From positions 21,858,640 through 21,922,639 of the forward strand of contig NC_058342.1 in the NCBI RefSeq assembly GCF_905475395.1: DNA of 64,000 nucleotides, given 5' to 3'. The number at the start of each line of letters is the position of its first letter. Position 1 is the first letter of the stretch. The DNA comes from Chrysoperla carnea (lineage: Eukaryota; Arthropoda; Insecta; Neuroptera; Chrysopidae). Below are positions 22,386 to 33,190 of this stretch, piece by piece. The translations under genes were made by a program, and so were the position numbers. The notes under the pieces were generated by a model. The model did not search any database. It was not told where the DNA came from and saw nothing but the letters and a program-made list of their open reading frames with translations.

Positions 22386-22660
22386 TAAATTTTTGTCCTT
22401 CGCGTTCGCTCTACGGGTTGGCCATACCTTTAATGGGGTAGAGTTATTATGGGTCTACGGGTTTTTTGGCTCTTGCGTTCACTCTATGATTGAAAATTGA
22501 ATTCACCCTGTGATCAACAGGTTGGCCATGCATTTAATACGGTCGAGCCAAGACGGGTCTGCAGGTTTTTTTGGCCTTGAGTTTACTCTATGATTTGATT
22601 TAATCATACTTTTGACGGTATCGAGTTAGCATGAGTATCGTTGATGATTTTTTTAGGATT
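22386..22660. repeat. Tandem repeat, two to three units of about 115 bases
   Basis: Units share GGTTGGCCAT, TTTAAT, GGTCTRCRGGTTTTTT, and then TTGNGTTNACTCTATGATT. The third unit is short and diverged. GC-richer than the surroundings. Confidence 0.75.
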
Positions 22661-22882
22661 GTTTAAAATTATCCATAATTGTCATTATTTAATATATACA
22701 CTTATTTAATAAACTATATCAATATCAATTTTAATTTATAACCAAAATAAACTTTTTAATTTGACATTTAATTTGGGGGGTAAATTTCAAATCTAAACAT
22801 TTTTACCAACTTACCAATTATAATATTAAAATGTTGTTGTTCATATGAGGATGACTTCTTGTTGACTTCGAGTTGAGACATA

Positions 22883-23188
22883 GTTATTGAAATAAATACC
22901 ACGATACTCGAAATAAAATTGTATATTAAGAAATTCTATTTAAAAAATACAATTAAAAACCATACAACGGACTTACATGTCGCTAAATATCGATATTTCG
23001 ATTGCAACGCAATTATCATCAGTAGCAAAATTTATTCGTATAACCCATTACAAACATTTTACACAAAATTAAAAATAAACAAAACATTACCAACAAAACA
23101 GTAACGATTTACAAAAAATAAAATTACAGAATTAGAATTTCTTAATATACAATTTTATTTCGAGTATCGTGGTATTTATTTCAATAAC
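22883..23188. mobile_element. 306-base MITE with perfect 56-base inverted repeats and TA duplication
   Basis: The left repeat (22883-22938, GTTATTGAAATAAATACCAC...) and right repeat (23133-23188) are exact reverse complements over 56 bases. TA flanks both ends (22881-22882 and 23189-23190). The identical arms point to recent mobility or gene conversion. The 194-base core has AAATATCGATATTT and a short ORF of no recognisable kind. It is probably mobilised by a Tc1/mariner-type transposase elsewhere. Confidence 0.9.
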
Positions 23189-23295
23189 TATGTTGTTGTT
23201 CATATTTAAAATAATTTTACGTTATATAGCTGTAAATTAAATTTTAATGCTGTTAAATAACCATTATTGCAGTTTTTTTCATACACAGATGTTCA

Positions 23296-23326
23296 GTGCA
23301 CAGAAAAATATTATTTTTCTGTGCAC
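23296..23326. repeat. Perfect 31-base palindrome (hairpin)
   Basis: GTGCACAGAAAAATA, one central T, and its exact complement. Fifteen-base arms could form a stem at DNA or RNA level. No associated gene. Confidence 0.85.
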
Positions 23327-23468
23327 ATTATATAATAACTGTCCCTCTTATTATCTGGCGTTAAAATACACTTTTTTGACGTGATTTTCACCTTTTTCGA
23401 CGTACATTTAAATCGCACCCATTTAATAATCATTAAACATATTGAGCTTAAAAGTGTAAATCAATTAT

Positions 23469-24061
23469 TATACCATGTATATGAAATATACATAATATAT
23501 TCAGTTTAGTCCCAAGTTTGTAACGCTTAAAAATATTGATGCTACGAAAAAAATTTTGGGTTAGGTGTTCATAGAATCACCTAATTAGTCCATTTCCGTA
23601 TGTCTGTCTGTCTGTCTGTCGTCTGTCGTCTGTCATTACGATTACTCAAAAACGAAAACAGATATCAAGTTGAAATTTTTATAGTGTGCTTAAGACGTAA
23701 AAAGTGATGTCGAGTCCGTAAATGAGCAACATAGGTGAATTGGGTTTTGGGTCCGTAGGACCCAGCTTGCAAACCGTTATAGATAGAACAAATATTTTAA
23801 TCTAAAAGATGTTCCTTAAAAAAAAATAAACAACTTTTGTTTGAAACATTTTCTTGTAAATATCACTGTTTACCTACGAGGGCGCTAATTAGGTGAAAAT
23901 TTTGTAGTATGTATTAATATGGGAATATCAGTTATGTGTCAATTTAAGAGTGGAAATCTTTCTTTATTTACGTGACGTCAAAATCAAACGATTGCGTCAT
24001 CAAAACTGTCTATACATGGTATTTCAACAGTTAACTCAGTCAGTTGTTTGTTTTCACTTGT
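23469..24061 (+). mobile_element. Family B element, copy 1
   Basis: Near-complete copy from TATACCATGTATATG to TTTTCACTTG. Family hallmarks in order: TTTAGTCCCAAGTTTGTAAC, a (TCTG/TCCG)n tract, GATATCAAGTTGAAATTT, AACCGTTA, AACAACTTTTGTTTGAAACA, and ATACATGGTATTTCAACA near the right end. No coding function. Confidence 0.85.
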
Positions 24062-24657
24062 TTTTCTAATACACTTGGAGCCACTAGAAGGTTTAATAGA
24101 CCTTTTCATCGATTTGCTTTTGTTTCAGACAGTTGTCATAAAACTATTCAACCTAAGAAAGTTAAGTATATTTTATCTTTTTCAAGCAGCGCTTTTTGAG
24201 GATGGAAGATATAAGATATGTCTATTTGATTGAAAACAGTCCGAAATAAAAAAGAATCATTTTGTAAATGAAAAGCCCTATTAATTTGTTTTTGCCCCCT
24301 ATATTAGGTAATACAGATACGTGGTTGTCGAAAAAATAGACGATTACAATATATTAGCAGTTTATTTTACAACATTTATAACAGTATATTAGCAGTTTAT
24401 TTTAAACATTTACAAAGTCTATGTGTGTAGCAGTGAGTTGGCACTACAGGCACAGATGTTGCGTGGATTGATAAATCTTTGGTTGGTATCAGTTGTAATC
24501 GGGAGAAAATATTTAACTACGAGAATAAATAACCTTTGGAATTTGTACTTTAATTTTATAATAATCATATGGTGTCAACTAAAGTAGTACCGTAATATTA
24601 AAATAGCTAGTGACAAAACGATATTTTTACAATAAAAGTGAATTTTTAATTAAGAAA

Positions 24658-27600
24658 ATGTTTTCTGCAATTAATCGAAATGTTTCAAAAATTACACAAG
24701 TGAGTGCAATTTTGATATTAATTAATTTTTTATTTAGACCAAGTAACAATTTATCAATATTTTATAGCCATTATATTTATCACGATTTCAAAGTACTTTG
24801 GTAGTCGTTGAACACAATAATAAAAATGTGGCAGCTATTACACAGAATGCTCTTGGAGCTGCTAAGCAACTTGGTGGTGATGTATCAGTATTAGTTGCTG
24901 GAACTGGATGTGGCCCCGTTGCTGAAATTTTAACTAAGACTAAAGGAGTATCGCGTGTTCTTGTGGCTGATAGTGATGCATTCACTGGATTCGTCGCAGA
25001 AAGTTTAACTCCATTATTAGTTGCCACCCAAAAACAATTTAATTTTACTCATATTGTGGCTGGCGCTAGTGCTTTTGGTAAAGCTTTATTACCAAGAGTT
25101 GCCGCTAAATTAGATGTTTCGCCAATATCTGAAATCATTCAAGTTAAATCACCTGATACATTTTTACGTACAATTTACGCGGGTAACGCACTTCAAACAA
25201 TTAAAGCCAAAGATCCAATAAAAGTTATAACTGTACGTGCTACAGCTTTTCCTGCTGAGCCACTTGAAGGTGGTTCAGCTAAAACTGAACCAGCTCCAGC
25301 TGGAGATTATACAAATAGTTTAACTAAATTTGTGGGACAAGAATTAAGTAAATCAGATCGTCCAGAATTAACTAGTGCTAAAGTAGTTATTAGTGGAGGA
25401 AGAGGTATGAAATCTGGAGATAACTTCAAAATGCTGTATGAATTAGCTGATAAATTGGACGCTGCTGTTGGTGCTTCTCGAGCAGCTGTTGATGCTGGAT
25501 TTGTTCCAAATGATTTACAAATCGGCCAAACTGGAAAAATCGTTGCACCCGTAAGTTTTTTTTTTTTTTTTTTTTATTTATAATATTTTCGCTTAAAAGT
25601 AGTTTTTGAAATATAAAAAGAGGGGATAGGTAAAATTAAATAACTCGAAAAGTACTCATACAAATGTAATGAAATTTTGAAAATTGTGTTTTAGAAAAAA
25701 CGTAGATACATTAACCGATAAATTCAATTCAATCGTTTAAGCCGGATTAATTCAATATCGGTTTAGTTATATCAAATATGGTTTTAAAAAACAGAAATCT
25801 GATACTTTGCTGTACTTTTTACATGAGTAGATAAAGTAAAATGTATATTTCTGGAAGCCAAAACAAAAATTGTGTATTTTCCTTGGAAACTCAATCTCAA
25901 CCTTAACCATCCCATCAAACAGGACTGCTAGATTGTGCTATTTTTCCCCGAATTATGCTTTTTATACCATTAATATATGAAATCTACATATTATATTAAG
26001 TTTAGTCCCAAGTTTGTAACGCTTAAAAATATTGATGCTACGAAAAAAATTTTGGTATAGGTGTTCATAGAATCACTTAGCCCATTTCCGGTTGTCTGTC
26101 CGTCTGTCTGTCAACACGATAACCCAAAAACGAAAAGAAATATCAAGCTGAAATTTTTATAGCGTACTCAGGATGTAAAAAGTGAGGTCGAGTTTGTAAA
26201 TGAGTAATATAGGGCAATTGGGTCTTGGGTCCGTAGATCCGTCTTGTAAACCGTTAGAGATAGAACAAAAGATTAAATGTAAAAAATGTTTCTCATAAAA
26301 AATAAACAACTTTTGTTTGAAACATTTTTTTTGTAAACGTCACTGTTTACTCACGAGGGCGCTATTTAGGTGCAAACTTTATAGCTTACAATATTTAAAA
26401 TGTGGATATCTTTTTTTATTTACGTGATGTCAAAAAAAAACGATTGCGTTATCAACACTGTCTATACATGGTATTTCAACAATTAGCTCAGTCAATTTGT
26501 TTTCAAGTTTGTTTTCACTTGTTTTTTATATACTTGGGCTACTTAAAAAAATGTTTGTGCTACAAAAATTTGCGCACCATTGTCATATTATTATTGGTTG
26601 CCATTAAATTAAGTAAAATTTATTGAAGTTTTAGGTGCAGCTATGCCAATTTTTAGCTTATTACCTGTAGATTAAAAAATAAAAAATACGCAGAAAAAAA
26701 AAAAAATCAATTTATGCATTTTAGACACAAAATATATCAGCCCAACGTAAAATTTTCGATCGATTTTTATATATTAACTTTTTCTTATCTTTCATATTTT
26801 TTGAAAAATTTCCATCAATATAAAAGACCTTCGCACAAATTATATGTAATCTGCATTTCGGTCAAACTTTTTCAAATTTTGGGTAATGATAGTTTAAGTC
26901 ATTCTGAATAAAAGTTTTCATGGTCATAAGTCATGAAAATGGCAGGATTTGAAGTTATCGCTAAATTAAAATTGAAAAATGTACTCATTTATATTTAAAA
27001 AAAACTATTATAATTTAATTTAACACTTCATATTATTGATCCACTGAACATGTAACACTGCTTCTTCTTTAAATTTCGTCACACGTATGCATGTAGTTAT
27101 ACATATCTGTATATATATTTGCCTATACACACATAGGGATATATTATACAAATAAGTACATTTTCCAACTTTAATTTAGCTATAACATGAAATCCTGTCA
27201 TTTTCATGACTTGTGACTATGGGAACTTTTCTTTAGAATGATTTAAACTATCATTTGCCAAAATTTGAAAAAGTTCGACCGAAATGCAGATTACATCTAA
27301 TTTGTGCGAGGTCTTTTCATTACTGATTATAAAACCGATCTGGTCTTTTCAACAAAAAATCGTACGGCTGTTAAAAACACCAAATAGAGAGTGTTAAAAT
27401 ATCACTCTTTGTAGCAGGGGTGGCGAATATTTATGTATCAACGTATCATTTTTTCAAAAGAATTTTTAATGAAGCTTTATACATTCGACTTCGTGATTAT
27501 TGGGAAAATATCAAGCAAAAACAGCTAAACGTGTAGATTTAGTAAAGTCAATGCTTTCGTCAAGACATAGCGATATTAAAAGAGCAGAGTTAGTGTCTAC

Positions 27601-27976
27601 CTTTTGTTTATTTGTTAAGTCATTTTTAAGATTCTTTCTTTTTATCGTGTTTCTACTCAGAACATCAAATTTGATGCGCAGAATTATCTTATCTTTATTA
27701 TCGAAATCATCAAAAAGTAAGGACGCTCATGCTAACCAGAACCTTCAAAAACTTTACCTCTAGATAATTTTTCCTCTAAATAATTCTATTTTCTTGCAGG
27801 ATCTATACATCGCGGTAGGTATTTCAGGTGCTATCCAACATTTAGCTGGAATGAAAGATAGTAAAACTATTGTTGCTATAAATAAAGATCCGGAAGCACC
27901 TATTTTCCAAGTAGCCGATTGTGGCCTTGTAGCTGATTTATTCAAAGCTGTGCCTGAACTCAATCAAAAAATATAA
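24658..27976 (+). CDS. ETFA: Electron transfer flavoprotein subunit alpha, mitochondrial (3 coding exons)
   Basis: ETFA with ETFB takes electrons from matrix acyl-CoA and other dehydrogenases to ETF-ubiquinone oxidoreductase. Coding exons are 24658-24699, 24768-25550 and 27800-27976, with GT-AG junctions all in phase 0: 333 residues, the same as human. The N-terminus ([12 protein letters not shown]...) is basic and Ser-rich, as for a mitochondrial targeting peptide. The exon 2 acceptor at 24766-24767 was chosen because it gives [14 protein letters not shown], matching the family (RFQSTLVIAEH in human). The C-terminal FAD-binding domain has [18 protein letters not shown], then [20 protein letters not shown], and the family signature across the exon 2-3 junction (IVAP | [17 protein letters not shown]). 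Intron 2 (2.2 kb) carries a family B copy and a foldback. All key residues seem intact. Confidence 0.96.
25973..26522 (+). mobile_element. Family B element, copy 2, in ETFA intron 2
   Basis: TATACCATTAATATATG to TTTTCACTTG with the full set of B blocks. Same orientation as ETFA. The TCTG tract is shorter than in copy 1. Confidence 0.85.
26815..27335. mobile_element. Foldback with about 155-base arms in ETFA intron 2
   Basis: Left arm (about 26820-26975): AAAAGACCTTCGCACAAATT, GCATTTCGGTC, TGATAGTTTAA, TCATGAAAATG, CAGGATTT. The right arm (about 27175-27335) is the reverse complement of these. The loop is about 200 bases of AT-rich DNA. Non-coding. Confidence 0.8.
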
Positions 27977-28206
27977 ATTTTATTTTAGCATGTTTTATTT
28001 TATTTTTTTTGTAATATAATTATCGTATATCAAATATATTAATATTTTTTATAATATTATTTATTACTTGTTAATATCAGGGGGAAAGGGTGGAGATTAA
28101 ATGTCAATATGAAGTAAGAAGAAAAAAAAAAGGGGGGGGGTATTAAGTTTTGTCAAAGGTGGAACATTTTAAACATAGAAGCTAGTTACTATACAGAATG
28201 TTTGAT

Positions 28207-28453
28207 TTACATCTAGGCATATAAATATCACGAGTATGACAGAATGCATGTGTTAAGCAATGCATCTAAGTGAGAGATAGTTGTAAGACGCTTGGAGAGA
28301 GTTTTCTTAGTTGAATAGATGAACTACCACAGATAAGCCACGATACAAATCATTTTTGCAATTTGATATAACACCTATAATACCTCTTTCTTAGATGCAT
28401 TGCTTAACGCATGTACTCTGTCATACTAGTGATATTTATATGCCTAGATGTAA
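28207..28453. mobile_element. 247-base MITE-like element with about 65-base inverted repeats
   Basis: Starts TTACATCTAGGCATATAAAT and ends with its reverse complement. Arms (28207-28275 and 28387-28453) differ at a few bases. No ORF. It lies just downstream of ETFA, beyond a G-rich tract. Confidence 0.8.
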
Positions 28454-28734
28454 GATAAGTAGTACAATGAAAATATATATCTAAAGGAAAAAAATGTCTC
28501 ATCTTTGAAATTTTCCACAGTTGTTTATTAGCTTATAAAAACTTCATACCAAAAACTCGGTCATTCAGGGGGATGCTTAACCCCCATTTTGATTGGAAGT
28601 TTTAATCAGTTTTTTACAAGTTACACAAAAATTTTGCATCAAATTGAAAGTTTTGGTTTTTTTTTCGACTTCCTAGCTTCAAAATTGACCAAGATATGCC
28701 AATTTTAAAATGGTGCATTTTTTGCTCATTTAAT

Positions 28735-28880
28735 CAAATGAAAAAGTATCCATCTTGTAAACCGTTAAAGCTAAGAACAAAAGTACAAATGTAAAAATTA
28801 TTTCTTATAAAAAAAATTAATAAATTAATTTATTAATCACTGTTTATCCGTGAGGGCGCAAATTAGGATAAAACTTGTCT
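28735..28880 (+). mobile_element. Family B fragment
   Basis: Matches the middle of B only: CATCTTGTAAACCGTTA, GAACAAAAGT, then CACTGTTTATCCGTGAGGGC. Both ends are missing. Confidence 0.65.
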
Positions 28881-29070
28881 ATTTTACTTATAATCTCTAT
28901 GTATTATAAATGTGAAAGTAAGGGTGTTTATTTGTTTGTCACGCAAAAACTAGCCAATGGTTTTTAATGAAACTGTACAGCAATATAGCTCATACATCAG
29001 ATGATACATGAGCTATAAATTTAAAATATAAAGATACAAAAAAAATTTTTTTTTTAAATAAATTTAATCT

Positions 29071-29188
29071 GACATTTATTATTTTAAATTTTTACAGAAA
29101 TCTTTAATTTATGGTTCAAAATGATGATCACAGATGGGAGCAGAGTAATAAATTAAAGATTTCTTAAAAAATTTAAAATGATAATGTC
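29071..29188. repeat. 118-base inverted repeat with 41-base arms
   Basis: GACATTTATTATTTTAAATT, then AGAAATCTTTAATTTAT, is mirrored with few differences at 29148-29188. The 36-base loop is unremarkable. A small foldback. Confidence 0.75.
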
Positions 29189-29804
29189 ACAATTCATGGC
29201 TACCTCTTCTGATCTACTCAATGAATTATGACTGCTTTACAATTAAAAAAATTGAAAAATGTGCATATATTTTAGCTGCGTAAAACAATCCCCTCAAGTG
29301 TTATGGAACGTTGATAAGTGAGATCAAAAGAGGTGGAGGCTATAAAGCGGTGGTTTTTACTTTTATGCCCAGTGAAGCGTTCGAGTATTAAGCTAGTAAA
29401 TAAGTAAATAAATATTTTCTTCAAAACTATAAAAGATGGAGACTTGAAAATTCTAGAAAATTTCGAAATTTTTGAAAGTCTAATACATATTTTCGAGACG
29501 TCCCTACGGGTAAAATATTTTAGGGATAAGAAGGAATTATTTTATTGATAAAGACGTACTCAGTTTAACTTTGACAGCACGTACATAGTCCGCCATTTTA
29601 CTCAACTTTTTTATTTATTTTACTTTAATTGTGCACTCAAATGCTGTTAATATTAAGCTAAGGTCACATAATGCGTTAATAAACAACGAACGTTTGAACT
29701 CCGTTTGATGTAATCGTGCGCCAAAATGAACGCTCGAGTGACTTTAGCCGAAATGACACTTCATATAAAAAATATTTGGCAGTGTTTTGATATATTGCAT
29801 TAAA

Positions 29805-29888
29805 ATGGGTTTAAACGATTTCAGTTTTTCTTTGAAAGACCCTAACTTTACAATTAGTAAAACAGTATATCGCGGAAAATTTGTACAG
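29805..29888 (+). CDS. Exon-like ORF with splice donor, gene unknown
   Basis: ATG at 29805 opens 28 codons (MGLNDFSFSLKDPNFTISKT, then VYRGKFVQ) that run in phase 0 into CAG|GTAAGT at 29889, a strong donor. The stretch CTGTACAGGTAAGTCAAT is duplicated immediately downstream, giving a second identical donor about 20 bases on. Upstream are CCGCCATTTTA (near 29593) and a small inverted repeat (29656-29750), so a promoter is plausible. I could not find a following exon with matching phase before the zinc-finger gene at 35156, nor connect it to the syntrophin at 41058. It may be a first exon of an unrecognised gene, or chance. Confidence 0.4.
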
Positions 29889-30584
29889 GTAAGTCAATGA
29901 ACTGTACAGGTAAGTCAATAAGCTGAATCAGTCAACCATTCAAAATCATTTGTTCCACTACCGTGATTGGTTGATCAGTTTTATGCGTGCGACTAAATTT
30001 TTTTTTTTGCCTTTTTCATCGGTGTACTACACTTAATGTTAGTAGAAAACGATAATGCTATGGCAATGTTATAAGACTATCCTTTTCTAGTTACACTTAG
30101 TGTACACTTTGTATCTATTAGAATCTAGATCATTAGAGTACTAAAAGAACAAACTTATAGAGGTAACAAGTTTATTACGTATACCTACAGGAAAAAAATA
30201 AAAAAAATTTCTAATTTAAAAAAAAAAAGTATAAATGTTTTTTTATTTGCCAAATTTCATTATTTTTCAGTTCTTGTCTTATCGATGTGCGAAAAGCTAT
30301 AATCGGTGATAGTTTTTAATAAATACAATTTCGATTTGTAGATGCACTGGTATTAAGACACATCCAGGGGCAGACAATGCTATAAAAAATAGCAACATGT
30401 GATATTTAAAAAAAATCTGAAAATCGAATATAATTTTTTTGGATCGAATTTTTGAACCCAAAACACGATTGTTTCATTTTAATTGAGAAATATATATCAG
30501 ATGATAGTTTAGTGTTAATAGAGTAGAATATTTTGAAGACATATGCCTTGTTATCCAATACATAAAGAATCCCGCAAGATTAGA

Positions 30585-31045
30585 TAGGAAAATGGCTTTC
30601 TGTGAAAATTTTTCTAACCCACCCTTAAATATTCTTTGGATCATTCTGATCAAAAGCCCTCACGACCACGAAGATTTTTAAGAAGCAGTTTTCGAGTTAC
30701 GGAAATCAAATCTACAAATATATTCTAGTTTTAGTATATGACTAGAAAAATGACTTTCTGTGAAAAAATTCTCACGGCCACAAATTTTTTAGAATAGTTT
30801 GCGTATATATTTATAGTACCAATCTAACTAGGAAAATGACTTTCTGTGAAACTATTTCAAACCGCCCCCAAAATGTTCTTGGAATCGTTCTGATCAAAAG
30901 CTCTCAAGCTTTACATACGTTATAGTTATATAGCTCGTAGCTCGAAAAATACCAGTTAAAAATTTTGTGGCTGTGGGAGCTTATGATCAACATGATCCAA
31001 AGAACATTTTAGGATGGGTTAGAAAAAGTATCCCAGAAAGCCACA
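30585..31045. repeat. Three direct and one inverted copy of an approximately 100-base block
   Basis: Blocks with GGAAAATGACTTTCTGTGAA, CCCACCC or CCGCCCC, TTCTTTGGATCATTCTGATC, AAAGC and CTCACGGCCACAAATTTTT recur near 30590, 30745 and 30830. An inverted copy ends near 31045 (TGGGTTAGAAAAAGTATCCC). A decayed foldback or tandem element. Confidence 0.7.
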
Positions 31046-31469
31046 TATTGATCTAAGATTTGTATCAGGTATCAAATAATCGATTTTTTTTTTTAAATTT
31101 AATTAGTGATTTTTCCCATTTTTGTTGATAGATCAAATTAAAGATAAATTAACGAGGCCATAGACGTGCCGCTGCACGACAATTTTATAAAAAAAATTGA
31201 CTATTAAGCTATGAGTAAACAAACTATGCGTCATTAGCAATTGTAGTCCACGATGTAACTACAATAACAAACGAACCCGAATTCGTAGAATCACAAGCGT
31301 TCGTTCATAATATAATACTTCATAGTGAACTTTGTCATCGGTGGCGTGCCCAAAATATTGTGTCACGTGCCATTGGTTCGCCATCCATGCTATAGAGTAT
31401 ATTTTTATATAGGATGTGTTAGTGCCATTAACAAAATAAATAAAGTTTCTTTTTGTAAACAAACCATGA

Positions 31470-31645
31470 AAAATTGATTTTCAATTAATCAGTTTTTATG
31501 AATCAACTATGAGAAAATCAATTTTTTTAAATTTGTAAATCGATGATTAAAAATCAATTCTTTAATTTGATTAAAAAATTTTATTTTTAAAAAAATCTGT
31601 AAATCGATTATTCAAAAATAATTAATTTTCTTAATTTGTAAATCG
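31470..31645. repeat. Degenerate AT-rich tandem repeat
   Basis: About three copies of TTTGTAAATCGAT followed by TTAAAAATCAATT-like sequence. Abuts family A copy 2. Confidence 0.6.
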
Positions 31646-31650
31646 ATACT

Positions 31651-32096
31651 TTAAGGCAGTACGAGGGCCAAGGGAAGTTTAGACTTGTGGTTGAAATTAT
31701 TTATACCTTATTTTCAATTTTGATGATGAATTTGCCAACATAATTCACCATCAAAATTGAAAAATTTGTGTCCCCCCACTACCGTGCTCATATATCCTTA
31801 ATTAGTTGAGTACAACGGGTTTTTATAATTTATTAAGGTTTTAAATTTAATTTAAATAGTTTCTATAATTTCCACTGACTAAATTTGGGGAAATCTATGA
31901 AAACGTTTCATCCATGTACCGTTTTTCCATTAGACCACTGTTAAATATGCCTACTTTTGAAGTCATTTATTTATTTAAATAATCAGGCAACCCCCTTAAA
32001 ATTTTCAGAATTGATTGAGACTAACTCCAACTTCATAAAAAAATAATTAAATAAAGCCTTTTATCGAAAATTGCTCTGGCGCTCGTACATCCTTAA
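31651..32096 (-). mobile_element. Family A element, copy 2, complete (446 bases)
   Basis: TTAAGGCAGTACGAGGGCC at left and CTGGCGCTCGTACATCCTTAA at right, in the opposite orientation to copies 1 and 3. It contains the family centre (ACTACCGTGCTCATA, ACAACGGGTTTTTATAATTT) that copy 1 lacks. Both ends are TTAA. Non-coding. Confidence 0.8.
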
Positions 32097-32181
32097 CTTA
32101 TAAAACAAAAAATGATTTTTTAATAATCCATTCTTTTCCTCACATCCGTAAATAATAGTGTTTTTTAATGTAATTTTTACT

Positions 32182-33052
32182 GGGCTGTATTTAAATTACG
32201 TAACGCTTTTACAACGACTTTTAAACCCCTACCCCCCCCACCCTATGTAACAGGTTGTAACAAATTATTGAAACCACCTCCCCATGTTTTGTACGTAATT
32301 TTTTTTCTTTGAATTTCATTAGTTTTTTTTAAGTATTATGGTTAAAAATCTTTTTATGGTTAAAAAAGAATTTGTTTGTGTTGAGTAATTATACCATGTA
32401 AATATTAAATATACATAGTATATAAAGTTTAGTCCCAAGTTTGTTACGCTTAAAAATAATGATGTTAGGAAAAAAATTTTGTCATAGGTGTTCATAAAAT
32501 CACCTAATTAGTCCATTTCCGGTTGTCCGTCCGTCCGTCCGTCTGTGGACACGATAACTCAAAAACGAAAAAAGATATCGAGCTGAAATTTCTACAGCGT
32601 ACTCAGGACGTAAATAGTGAGGTCAAGTTCGTAAATGAGCATCATAGGTCAATTGGGTCTTGGGACCCATCTTGTAAACCGTTAGAGATAGAACAAAAGT
32701 TTAAATGTAAAAAATGTTCCTTATCAAAAATTAAACAACTTTTGTTTGAAACATTTTTTCGTAAACATGACTGTTTACCAGCAAGGTCGCCAATTAGGCG
32801 GAAATTTTATAATATGTACTATACTTGTTTATCAGTTATGTATGTGTCACATGTTTGTATGTGTAATGTGATAAAGAAATCAACACTGACTATGCATTCA
32901 ACAATTAACTCAGTCAATTGTTTATAATATATATACTTTCTACTTGCTACTTTCCAAATAATAAAAACTAGGTACCGTACCATAACAAATAATAACAACA
33001 TAATTTGACCCCTTTCTTCCCGTAAATTTATTACGTAATTTAAGTACAGCCC
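32182..33052. mobile_element. DNA element with GGGCTGTA ends, interrupted by a family B copy
   Basis: The left end reads GGGCTGTATTTAAATTACGT. The right end (33031-33052) is the reverse complement of GGGCTGTACTTAAATTACGT. Between them are about 200 bases on the left (ACCCCTACCCCCCCCACCC), then family B copy 3, then about 125 bases. No transposase is seen; a non-autonomous element split by a later insertion. Confidence 0.7.
32390..32925 (+). mobile_element. Family B element, copy 3, nested
   Basis: TATACCATGTAAATATT through the (TCCG)n tract, AACTCAAAAACGAAAAAAGA, GTTTACCAGCAAGGTCGCC and GCATTCAACAATTAACTCAG. A 134-codon open frame crosses it, but it is the translation of a repeat whose other copies are interrupted. 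Inserted into the element at 32182-33052. Confidence 0.85.
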
Positions 33053-33190
33053 CTTAAATTCTTTAATCAAAATTATAAATAGGTTTACAGTAAAGTTGCC
33101 GAGTATCCAACACGCCTATATTCATTTTTAAAGAAGTTCAATTCAAGGCGAACTAGCTCCAGCCAAGGAAAAGTTATTTGCGTTTTACAC

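Noticed and set aside
22919-23104. 61-codon ORF
   Set aside because: Lies wholly inside the 306-base MITE and begins within its inverted repeat.
24788-25027. 79-codon minus-strand ORF
   Set aside because: Antisense to ETFA exon 2.
27500-27763. 87-codon plus-strand ORF in ETFA intron 2
   Set aside because: The first 30 residues look somewhat coding, but no splice context or family supports it, and it interrupts nothing in ETFA.
29656-29750. 95-base element with AGCTAAGGTCAC and GTGACTTTAGCC ends
   Set aside because: Only 12 bases pair, with a mismatch; too weak to call as a separate MITE.
32523-32927. 134-codon ORF
   Set aside because: Translation of family B copy 3; other B copies break the frame.
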